This document shows, piece after piece, positions 32,683-42,159 of a stretch of 64,000 nt of DNA. The notes below the pieces were generated by a model, which did no database searches, was not told where the DNA came from, and was given only the letters and a program-made list of their open reading frames with translations. Positions within the stretch are counted from its first letter, which is position 1. Each line of letters opens with the position of its first letter. Origin of the DNA: Sphingobacterium daejeonense (GTDB lineage: Bacteria; Bacteroidota; Bacteroidia; Sphingobacteriales; Sphingobacteriaceae). Location of the stretch: NCBI RefSeq assembly GCF_901472535.1, contig NZ_LR590470.1, forward strand, positions 3,720,001 to 3,784,000, read 5' to 3'. A program made the position numbers and the translations under genes.

Positions 32683-33591
32683 TATCACTCTTCCGCTGAT
32701 AATTTCCAGGAGTAATCTGTTCTCTTGATTTGAATATTCTGATAAAATAATTGACATCGCTGAAGCCACAGGCATAACAAACTTCTTTGATAGTCATATT
32801 TGCACTCAGCATTTCCTTAGCTTTTCGAAGACGCTCTTGAATCACCAACTCCATCGGTGTAATGCCATATTCATCCTTGAACAACCTGAAAAGGCTCGCT
32901 TTACTCATATTCGCTTTTAGGCTTAGATCATCAATCGTTAGTTTTTCAGATAAATGTTCCGAATATATTTTTTCAAATGAGAAATCGACTCATTAACCTG
33001 TGCCGTTGGTTCCATTAATTCGCCCAATTGCTGCTGTTGGATAATTCTGATCAGCAATTCTTTAAAAAGCAAATCAGCTAGCACGTCTTTATATGGATCA
33101 CTGCTGATCATATTCGTAAACAACTTGCTGGTTAGGGTAGCCAACTCATCCGTATTTACCAAATGGAATTTATTCCATGAGAAATCCCATGATAATTTAT
33201 TTTCTATTCTTGGGTAAGTCTTGTTCAAATATTGAATTGTTTCTTCAATCTTGTCTGCAGAGATCAACAAAGCTGTACATTGCGTGGGATCCTGGATCTG
33301 AGCTTCAGGAAAGTCGATTTGCATTTTTCTATGTGCAGGAAGGACCAAAGTTTCACCGGGTAAATAATCAAATGCTGGGATATCTTCCAAATGCATTATT
33401 TTTTTCCCCTTGAGCATATTGATAATAACCATATCATTGAACTTTAGCGGGACGAGATGACTGGCTGATAAGTTTCATATACATTCAACTCGAAACTATT
33501 CAATGTATAGGCTCTCCTATTTTCAACCAATGTATTCAATTCCCTCTCCTTAGAATATGGTAGTTCACGGACTAGATTATTCTTTCCCATA
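32669..33591 (-). CDS. AraC family transcriptional regulator, two frameshifts
   Basis: About 307 residues, starting [20 protein letters not shown] at 33591. The N-terminal cupin-like effector domain ([20 protein letters not shown]) leads to a C-terminal double HTH ([38 protein letters not shown]). One base is missing near 33463 and one A in the run at 32968-32973. It is divergent from the aldehyde dehydrogenase at 33764, with 172 nt between them, a common arrangement in which the regulator activates the ALDH-DUF779 operon in response to an aldehyde or alcohol (inference). Confidence 0.82.
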
Positions 33592-33717
33592 GTGATTTTA
33601 TTTTATAATTGGCTGTTAATCAAATTTAAAAAAATTATCACAAAACAAAAACAGCGTAATGATATTATTATGCTATGAATAGCGAGGATAATGCTATTCA
33701 AAAAAATTACCGCTTGG

Positions 33718-33725
33718 TAAATTTG
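33718..33725 (+). promoter_or_regulatory. -7 promoter element of the aldehyde dehydrogenase operon (TAAATTTG)
   Basis: A perfect TAnnTTTG 38 nt before the ATG at 33764, with no -33 TTTG, as expected of an activator-dependent promoter. The divergent AraC gene is next to it. Confidence 0.5.
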
Positions 33726-33763
33726 GGAAAGAGTCCAAATATAAACTTAGTAAAAACAAAACT

Positions 33764-35266
33764 ATGAGCGAAATTAAAAGACCGACGTTTAAAGAGCGTT
33801 ATGATAATTACATTAATGGAACTTTTGTTCCGCCAACTCAAGGTAAATATTTTGACAACATCTCACCTATTGATGGACAGCCATTCACACAAGTTGCGCA
33901 TTCGACCAAAGAGGACATTGACAAGGCTGTAGAAGCTGCAGCTAAAGCATTTGAAACATGGAGCAAAACTTCAGCTACCGAACGCAGTAATATATTATTC
34001 AAGATAGCAGACAGAATAGAGCAACATTTGGAGGAAATTGCTGCTGTAGAAACCATCGACAATGGTAAAGCAGTCCGCGAAACTTTAAATGCTGATATTC
34101 CTTTGGCCATCGACCATTTCCGTTATTTTGGAGGGGTAATCAGAGCTGAGGAAGGATCTTTATCAGAACTTGATAGCACGACTGTTTCCTTAATAGTAAA
34201 CGAACCAATTGGAGTTGTTGCACAGATCATCCCTTGGAATTTCCCTATTCTTATGGCTGTTTGGAAATTGGCCCCTGCATTAGCAGCTGGATGTACAGTT
34301 GTGTTAAAGCCAGCTGAAAGTACACCGACATCCATTATGGTGTTGATGGAAATCATCGGAGACTTGCTTCCTCCAGGAGTGGTAAATGTAATCAATGGAT
34401 TTGGTTCAGAATTGGGTCGCCAATTGGTTACTCATCCTAAAGTAGCGAAAGCAGCATTTACTGGTTCAACTGCAACTGGGCGTATGGTGATGCAATATGC
34501 TACAGAAAACATTATACCGGTTACCTTAGAATTGGGTGGTAAATCTCCTAATATTTTCTTTGAATCTGTGATGGCTGAGGATGATTCATTCCTAGATAAA
34601 GCGATTGAAGGAGCTGTATTATTTGCTTTGAACCAAGGTGAGATCTGTACAATGTCCATCCCGATTGTTGATTCAAGAGTCGATCTATGACAAGTTTATT
34701 GAGCGTGTTGTAGAGCGCGTGAACCAAATCAAAGTAGGAAATCCATTAGACCCTACTGTTATGATGGGTGCACAGGCATCAAAAATCCAAAAGGATAAAA
34801 TTATGTCTTATATCAAATTGGGTAAAGAAGAGGGTGCTGAAGTATTGACGGAGGTGATGAGAACCAATTGGGTGGCGATATCAATGATGGATATTACATC
34901 AAACCTACCCTTTTCAAGGGCAATAATAAAATGCGCATCTTCCAAGAGGAGATATTCGGACCTGTATTGGCCGTTACAACCTTTAAGGATGTCAATGAAG
35001 CAATTGAGATTGCCAATGATACGAACTATGGATTAGGTGCAGGTGTTTGGACTCGTGATGCCCATGAACTATACATGGTGCCTAGAGCTATCCAAGCAGG
35101 ACGTGTATGGGTAAATCAATACCATAGTTACCCTGCAGGTGCTCCTTTCGGTGGTTATAAGCAGTCGGGAATCGGCCGTGAAAACCACAAAATGATGTTA
35201 GCCTACTATCGTCAAGCTAAGAATATGCTTATCTCCTATAGCAAAGAAAAGCTTGGCTTCTTTTAA
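33764..35266 (+). CDS. NAD(P)-dependent aldehyde dehydrogenase, two frameshifts
   Basis: About 500 residues. It oxidises an aldehyde to the acid with NAD(P)+. Key features: [20 protein letters not shown] and the cofactor-site Lys in [18 protein letters not shown], the general base Glu in [14 protein letters not shown], and nucleophile Cys295 in LNQGEICT. The frame then breaks one codon later (extra A at 34651-34652) and again at 34850-34851 (one G lost). The C-terminal third has [10 protein letters not shown] and [12 protein letters not shown]. The ALDH plus DUF779 pair with an AraC regulator is typical of acetaldehyde or propanal detoxification; the exact substrate is unknown. Confidence 0.9.
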
Positions 35267-35296
35267 TAAAAGAGTAGTTAATAGTTAAATGTGTGA

Positions 35297-35325
35297 TAAG
35301 GGGTTATATTCATAACCCCTTTTTC
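35297..35325 (+). terminator. Hairpin between the ALDH and DUF779 genes
   Basis: AAGGGGTTAT pairs with ATAACCCCTT over a 4-nt loop, followed by TTTT. It may be a terminator that sets lower expression of the small downstream gene. Confidence 0.65.
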
Positions 35326-35342
35326 ATCCAAAATCGAGGATT

Positions 35343-35717
35343 ATGACTTCAAGAATAGATGTAACAGACGCTGCAAAAGCAGTAATCAAGGAATTGGTAG
35401 AAAAACATGGCCCATTAATGTTCTATCAGGCGGTGGATGTTGTGAAGGAACGCAACCTCAATGTTTTGAAAAAGGTGGATTTTATCCAAGGATGAACGAT
35501 GCCATGATTGGTTTGGTAGAGGGATTTGAATTCTGGGTTGACCGAGACTTATTTGAATATTGGAAATTCTCACATTTCACCTTGGGATGTATTGGATGGA
35601 TTCGGCCCAGGAGGCTTTTCATTGGAAACCCCAATGGGGAAAACATTCAAAATTCATTACCGATTATTTACAGATGATGAATTGAAAAATCTACCTGAAG
35701 TAGTAAGGAATGAGTAA
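35343..35717 (+). CDS. DUF779 domain-containing protein, two frameshifts
   Basis: About 125 residues after repair: it starts MTSRIDVTDAAKAVIKELVE. One base is lost near 35433 and one extra G lies at 35584-35586. The conserved cysteines of the family are visible in GGCCEGTQPQCFE, and the C-terminal half holds DGFGPGGFSLETPMGKTF. DUF779 genes almost always follow an aldehyde dehydrogenase of the type found here. They may assist that enzyme, but the role is not established. The Cys cluster suggests metal binding (inference). Confidence 0.8.
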
Positions 35718-35913
35718 TATCCCACTCCCAATTGGGGCATAGATTGCGCTAGCCAACTTATACTCATTAGAATTGTCACCTTTAATAATTAAGTCATTTT
35801 CGAAACCAACTTCTGTAAACAAAGTTTGCTTTTAAGCTCTATCACTAATTTCTTGTGCCTTTGAAATAAACATATATCAACTGGGCTATTTTATATTATT
35901 CTTATAACTTTAG

Positions 35914-36996
<1,083 letters not shown>

Positions 36997-36998
36997 TT

Positions 36999-37400
36999 TT
37001 ATTGAACGTCCAGACCTTGTAATACAGGCACAGGTTTTTTGTTATCATCTAGGGCAACGAAAGTAAATCTTCCTTGTATTGCTAATTCGCGTCCGTCTTC
37101 GTACATGCTTTCCAAGTATATTTCTACATATACTTTTAAGCTGGTTCTTCCTACACTCTCAACCCTTGCTATCGCTTCAACAATACTTCCAGAAGGTATG
37201 GCTTTGTGGAAGTCAATTTTATCGGTGGAGACCGTAACCAATGATTTTCGACAGAAACGGGTTGCACACATAAAGGAAACCTCATCCATTATCGCCATGG
37301 CTTTTCCGCCAAATAAAGTGTCGTGGTGATTGGTAAGGGAAGGAAACACAGTCATTGTAATACGTGTTTCACTTTGGTCGATACGTTCTTGAACAGTCAT
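36999..37400 (-). CDS. Acyl-CoA thioesterase, hotdog fold (YciA/ACOT type)
   Basis: 133 residues when started at the Met at 37400 (MTVQERIDQSETRITMTVFP). An upstream in-frame ATG at 37445 lies beyond the promoter and is unlikely. Hotdog thioesterase features: FPSLTNHHDTLFGGKAMAIM with the conserved Asn and the Asp in DEVSFMCA. The family hydrolyses medium or long acyl-CoA. A TAACTTTG promoter element lies 18 nt upstream of the start, inside the 3' end of the MutS-like gene. The stop is 2 nt from the convergent OYE gene. Confidence 0.87.
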   Translation of the reverse strand: MTVQERIDQSETRITMTVFPSLTNHHDTLFGGKAMAIMDEVSFMCATRFCRKSLVTVSTDKIDFHKAIPSGSIVEAIARVESVGRTSLKVYVEIYLESMYEDGRELAIQGRFTFVALDDNKKPVPVLQGLDVQ

Positions 37401-37417
37401 TATAAAATTTGAAAGCG

Positions 37418-37445
37418 CAAAGTTAATCAACTTTTTCGCTTTCAA
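37418..37445 (-). promoter_or_regulatory. Promoter of the thioesterase gene inside the MutS-like gene end
   Basis: The minus strand shows TTG, 17 nt, then TAACTTTG, ending 17 nt before the ATG at 37400. It decides the start choice. Confidence 0.65.
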
Positions 37446-39246
37446 CGACTATACCGATGCCTTTCAATAGCATTGAAGCATTAAAGATGGTACATGCACC
37501 GTCTTTTAATTTATAATCAAATAACATTTCCGACCCTTGTACCTGAATATCAAAATGGTAATTTTTTAAGTAACCCGGATAGTCGTTAACTAATTCTGAA
37601 AGCTGCAAGTCGTGGGTCGCCAACATACCACGCCCATCTAAACTTATCAGTTTTTTGATGATTGCCTTTGAACCTAAATATTTATCGACCGAGTTTGTAC
37701 CTCTCAACATCTCATCTATAAGAAAATAGCTTGATTTGATGTTTTTCACTCGCTCGAGGATGAATTTCATACGATCTAATTCAGCTTTAAAAGTTGAGGT
37801 ACTTTCATTCAAAGAATCCTTAATACGCATGTAGGTCACCAATTCATAAATCGGCAATTCAAACTTTTTTAGCGCAGGTCACTGCTCCCGTGTAGGCCAA
37901 TACCGCATTGATACCAATTGTACGTAGGAAAGTACTTTTCCCTGCCATATTACTTCCAGTAATCAGCGCAATTTTATGATCATTTGCTTCATAATCATTT
38001 CCTACAGATTTGGTTTCTGGAATCAAAGGATGGTTCACTTCGATTGCTAGCACATGATCGTTTTCAAAATTATCTTTAATTACAGGTTGTGTCCAGCCTG
38101 GATGGTTGTAAGCAAGTAAAGCCAAAGAGACTAAACTCTCATATTTAGCAACCGCATCAAATCCGGAAAGGATGGAATCTTCATATTGGTTCTTCCATTT
38201 ACTGATTGCCATTACCTGTTTGAAATCCCATAAGAACAGCATATTCAGAATGGCACCGACCAACATGTTATTTCTAACATCCAATTTGTCGATAAGCTTT
38301 CCCAATTCACTGATAATGCTAGACAACTTCTTTTGATGTGCATCCACTTCAATTTTACGTTGTAATTCCTGATTCAAGGGAGCTACATACTTTCTGTCTT
38401 CCATGAGTTTGATGGCATCGGAAAAACCGATTAAGGAAACTCCAATTTTATCAATCCGATTTGAGAATTGGCTTACCCTACCACCCTGGGACATCGTCCA
38501 TAAAAGGTGTATAATTGCTAATCCCAAGAGATAGCCAGAAATATTCTGAACGAATACAGAGAATAATATGCCCGCTAGGAATATCCAAGGCACCAATGGA
38601 ACATAAAGTTTATAAAATCCATTTCCGAATTGAAAGGATTTATCATGGAAATAGCTGTGGATATATGATCTCAGATTGATCTTGGAGCCAAGGTTGAAGA
38701 GCATTTTAGTTTGAAATGCCTGTAGATGTTCAGGGTCGACCTTTAACTCATTGACAGCTTCCTGTCTTGCAGTTATTTCTTCTTTTTGTGCAGGAGCTTC
38801 CATCCAAGATTTCAATTCCGACACACCATCCTTCGTAGCACACCTATTGACCAGCTCAAACAACGAATTGGGACCAAAAATATCAAGATCAGAACTGTAG
38901 GGATGTTTCCCGTCTTCAAACTCTACCCCATCATCGTACATGTTTTTTCTTACGATTCAGTACCTCAATCTCATTCTCATTAATCCGCAAATATACTTTT
39001 GCCTCTTGTAATTTACGATCCACCTTGGATTGACGAAACACGAGAAATGCAAACAGAAATATAACAAATAGAAATGCCCCTAAAACCAAAAAAATATTGT
39101 TGAGACCAAATAATTGCCAAATACCAATTCCTCCCAAATATCATTAACCCCAGCCTCAAAAAGGCATTCTGATTAATCTGTTTATCTAGAAGTTTGATCT
39201 GTTCTTTCGTCCTATCGACATTGCTTTGGTAAAATTCTGCACTCAT
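37423..39246 (-). CDS. MutS-family ATPase with transmembrane helices (MutS-like), three frameshifts
   Basis: About 607 residues from MSAEFYQSNVDRTKEQ at 39246. Breaks are single extra bases in GGG at 39133-39135, the A run at 38943-38948 and the A run at 37865-37870. The order is an N-terminal coiled segment, two adjacent membrane helices (about 35-75), a lever/clamp-like helical region with a second hydrophobic pair (about 205-245), and the MutS ATPase: Walker A GSNMAGKSTFLRT, Walker B YFLIDEMLRGTNS, and ATHDLQLSEL. The mismatch-binding domain I is absent, so this is not classical MutS. Such membrane-linked MutS-like proteins are common in Bacteroidota and have no known role. Confidence 0.82.
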
Positions 39247-39253
39247 GGTGCTA

Positions 39254-39443
39254 AGATAGACAAAAGACATAAGACACAAGACATTAGAAATAGTAAAATT
39301 GCTACTTGGGAAAGGGTATTATCGAAAAAGGATTGAAAATAGAGAGCTGTCAAGCAATTATTCAAAATCCATCAAATCCTAAACAAACCGACAAATCTAA
39401 TGTATGTCTATTGTCTAATGTCTACTGTCTAATGTCTTAGTCT
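39254..39443. repeat. Inverted pair of AGACATAAGACA-type tandem repeats
   Basis: 39254-39290 reads AGACAAAAGACATAAGAC and on; 39401-39443 holds the complement type (TGTCTAATGTCTACTGTCTA). The two arms bracket about 110 nt between pcm and the MutS-like gene. The motif is the same as at 20175-20300. Confidence 0.8.
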
Positions 39444-39449
39444 GTAAAC

Positions 39450-40107
39450 TTACCACGCTTGATCACCTACTAGAGGTACAAATCTGAAGGTATCGAGTTC
39501 GATTCTTTCGAAGTCATTTTCTCCGACGCGCAGTAGAGTTACCATTTTTTGGAATTTCTCATCACCGACCGGGATGACCATCAGTCCTCCAAGTCGAAGT
39601 TGCTTGAGCATTTTCTCTGGTACGAAAGGCGCTCCAGCAGTAACGATAATTTTATCGTAAGGTGCTTTTTCGGGAATACCTTTGGAACCATCTCCTAGGA
39701 AAAAATTGGGCTTATACCCCATATAGGGCAATACTTGGATTGTTCTATGGTAGAGGTTTTCTTGTCTTTCTATAGTGTAAACGTCTGCACCAAGTTCCAT
39801 GAGGATGCAGGTTTTGGTATCCTGATCCTGTACCAATTTCGAGGACCTTATCCCCTTTCTTGATATGCAGTAATTGACTCTGGTAAGCAACTGTATATGG
39901 CTGGGAAATAGTTTGACCATCCCCGATTGGGAATGCTATATCACGGTAAGCTTGATTCCAGAAAGTCTCATCGAAGAAATAATGGCGTGGCACCTTGGCA
40001 ATTGCTCTCAGCACATTCTTGTCCTCAATCCCACGTTTCTCCAAGTGCTTCACTAATTGCTTCCTTGCGCCTTGCTCCCGATAATTGTCAATAAACTTAT
40101 AAGCCAT
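39450..40107 (-). CDS. pcm: Protein-L-isoaspartate O-methyltransferase, one frameshift
   Basis: About 219 residues from the Met at 40107 ([20 protein letters not shown]), chosen because a TAATTTTG element lies 6 nt upstream. It methylates isoaspartyl residues in damaged proteins using SAM. Family marks: [20 protein letters not shown], the substrate loop [18 protein letters not shown] motif [12 protein letters not shown], and [13 protein letters not shown]. One extra A in the run at 39812-39815 breaks the frame just after motif I; the second part continues with [14 protein letters not shown]. Confidence 0.93.
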
Positions 40108-40113
40108 ATTCTT

Positions 40114-40121
40114 CAAAATTA
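40114..40121 (-). promoter_or_regulatory. -7 promoter element of pcm (TAATTTTG)
   Basis: TAnnTTTG on the minus strand, ending 6 nt before the ATG at 40107; probably a near-leaderless message. Confidence 0.5.
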
Positions 40122-40286
40122 GCCTTATTTTACGATATTTTTATGGTTTAAATGCAAAACATTCAAGGTCAGAATGGTTCTGATTTTTCAGAAAGAAATT
40201 ATCCCTATCCTTTATTTTTTGTACATTTATAGGTATCAGAATTGATGGAAAATCTATTTCCACAATAACCCAAAATGAATGATAAA

Positions 40287-41142
40287 ATGAAGAAATTATC
40301 TATTTACCTGTTATTCTTACTATTGCCATTTCAGTTGGTCCTTGCACAGGAAACTTCGCCCAAGGATGACGACATCATAAAAGTATTGGCCATTGGCAAT
40401 AGCTTCTCCGAAGATGCGCTGGAGAACTACTTATATGAACTTTCTACCGCAGCAGGCAAAAAAAATTGTTATCGGCAATCTATACATTGGTGGCGCACCA
40501 TTAGAACTGCACCTAAAGAATGCGCATAACAACTTAAAAGCATACAGCTATAGGAAAATTAACCTTGATGGCGTCAAAAAAACAACCGAGCAAGTTAGCA
40601 TCGAAGATGCATTAGCAGATGATAACTGGGATTATGTAAGCTTACAGCAAGCTAGTCCTCTTTCAGGGAAATATAATGTTATCATGCAATCCCTGGGAGA
40701 CCTGTGGACTTATGTATTTGCTCATGTTCACCCTGATACCAGATTGGTGTACCATCAAACTTGGGCATACCAACAAGACTCGAAACACGAAGGCTTTACA
40801 AACTATGACAATAGCCAGAAAAACATGTACGATAGCATCATGAGCGTGACCTCTAGATTGGAAAAAACTGGTGACTATGCTTTTATTGTGCCTGACGGTA
40901 CCACTATCCAAAATGCAAGAACTAGTTCGTTAGGAGATACTTTTACCAGGGACGGCTACCACTTGAACCTTGACTATGGCCGGTTTGCAGCTGCACTGAC
41001 TTGGTACGCGAAATTGTTTGACCTTGATCCGACAAAAACGGACTATAGACCTGATAAAGTGACCGAGAAACAGGCGAAAATTGTGAAAGAAGCAGCAAAG
41101 AAAGCTGTTAGAAAACCGTATAAGGTGTCGAAAGTACGTTAA
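40287..41142 (+). CDS. DUF4886 domain-containing secreted protein (SGNH-hydrolase-like), one frameshift
   Basis: About 285 residues with a signal peptide ending LVLAQ; the start at 40287 (MKKLSIYL) fits a signal peptide better than the in-frame ATG at 40275. The frame breaks at the A run 40458-40465 (eight A for seven). DUF4886 marks: KVLAIGNSFSEDALENYLYE, in which GNSFSED resembles the SGNH block with the nucleophile Ser, then WDYVSLQQASPLSGKY, and near the C-terminus RDGYHLNLDYGRFAAALTW, with the Asp/His of the last block. The family is thought to be esterase-like and active on polysaccharides; the substrate is unknown. Confidence 0.82.
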
Positions 41143-41145
41143 TAA

Positions 41146-41236
41146 ACAGGATTAACAGGATTAACAGGATTTGCAGGATTAGCAGGATTAGCAGGATTAG
41201 CAGGATTAACAGGATTAACAGGATTAACAGGATTAA
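41146..41236. repeat. 9-bp tandem repeat (AGGATTAAC)n, about 10 copies
   Basis: Ten near-identical units, AGGATTAAC with AGGATTAGC and AGGATTTGC variants, run from just after the DUF4886 stop to the 3' end of the GxxExxY remnant. Confidence 0.92.
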
Positions 41237-41370
41237 AATAGTCTATCATGGGTTATATTCCTATTAATCAGACGTCTATATTGTAAGCTTTTGCCGCCAA
41301 AGTTTATGAGCATTCCGACCTCGAGGTTATAAATTTCCAGATTATTGATGGCTTGGGCTAGGTGGACAGG
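41233..41370 (-). pseudogene. GxxExxY protein, C-terminal remnant
   Basis: The minus strand codes about 45 residues, PVHLAQAINNLEIYNLEVGM then LINFGGKSLQYRRLINR, ending in TAA at 41233. This matches the C-terminal end of the GxxExxY family of small Bacteroidota proteins. Upstream the frame is soon closed and nothing resembles the N-terminal half, so the gene is truncated. The stop codon abuts the 9-bp tandem repeat. The rest of the gap up to 41511 shows no gene. Confidence 0.7.
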
Positions 41371-41511
41371 TTAATATCAAAGCGCTTTTTATTGATTAAT
41401 AATAAATTCAAACAAAACTATAGAATGTTTTTCCTTAAAAGAAATTAATTTAAATATTAATTGTTTTAGATTCAGTCATTTATTATATTTATCAAAACAG
41501 CAGTTTAATTT

Positions 41512-42153
41512 ATGGCTACAGCAAAAAATGGAAAGGTACAATCATTTACAGGTATGGTTGGAAATTTAGTTTATTGTAATTGGAAAGGGATTCCGTATGT
41601 ACGTTCTCGCCCTGATGTTAGAAATCTTAAAAGGTCCCGGCTGCAGGTAAAAGCCAATTCAAAATTCAAGAAACTTCAATTGATGCTATCACAGATTCTA
41701 CCTTATATCAGACAAGGATTCAAAAACTTTAACAAGGAATGGACCAGTCATAATTCTGCTATGTCTTATAATCTCAAGCACGCCATTATCGAAAAAGACA
41801 GTAATTTCGAAATCGACTGGTCAAGTTTTTCTATAAGCAGAGGAATTGAAAATCCCATCATTGGATATACCTTGATCGTTAGTAAAGGTAAGATGATCAT
41901 CGATTGGCAACTAAATATTGATCATGTTGAAAAACAAAATTTATGGAAATATAGGTGCATGATTTTAGCTTATCCTGAGAATCCAGAAAATCAAGTTTTT
42001 GGGGTTGTCAATGGGAGTCTACTCGATGAGCTCAAACATAGTATCCATTTTATTAAACCAACAGAAACTGCTGTCTATCATGTCTATATTGCTTTTTTAT
42101 CGAACGATGGGAGTTCCAAAAGCACTAATAGCATTTATTTGGGCAAGGTTTAG
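41512..42153 (+). CDS. DUF6266 family protein
   Basis: 213 residues. The N-terminus MATAKNGKVQSFTGMVGNLV then YCNWKGIPYVRSRP is typical of DUF6266, a family frequent in Sphingobacteriaceae and often in several copies per genome. The C-terminal part is a predicted beta-sandwich (WKYRCMILAYPENPE; TAVYHVYIAFLSNDG). There is no signal peptide. The function is unknown. It is convergent with priA, with 6 nt between stop codons. Confidence 0.72.
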   Translation: MATAKNGKVQSFTGMVGNLVYCNWKGIPYVRSRPDVRNLKRSRLQVKANSKFKKLQLMLSQILPYIRQGFKNFNKEWTSHNSAMSYNLKHAIIEKDSNFEIDWSSFSISRGIENPIIGYTLIVSKGKMIIDWQLNIDHVEKQNLWKYRCMILAYPENPENQVFGVVNGSLLDELKHSIHFIKPTETAVYHVYIAFLSNDGSSKSTNSIYLGKV

Positions 42154-42159
42154 TTAGAA

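Noticed and set aside
34646..34690. Programmed frameshift next to the ALDH catalytic Cys
   Set aside because: It is one of many single-base indels in the window and no slippery heptamer or stimulating structure is seen.
41146..41236. CRISPR or coding repeat
   Set aside because: Units are 9 bp with no spacers, and no start codon or frame supports a protein.
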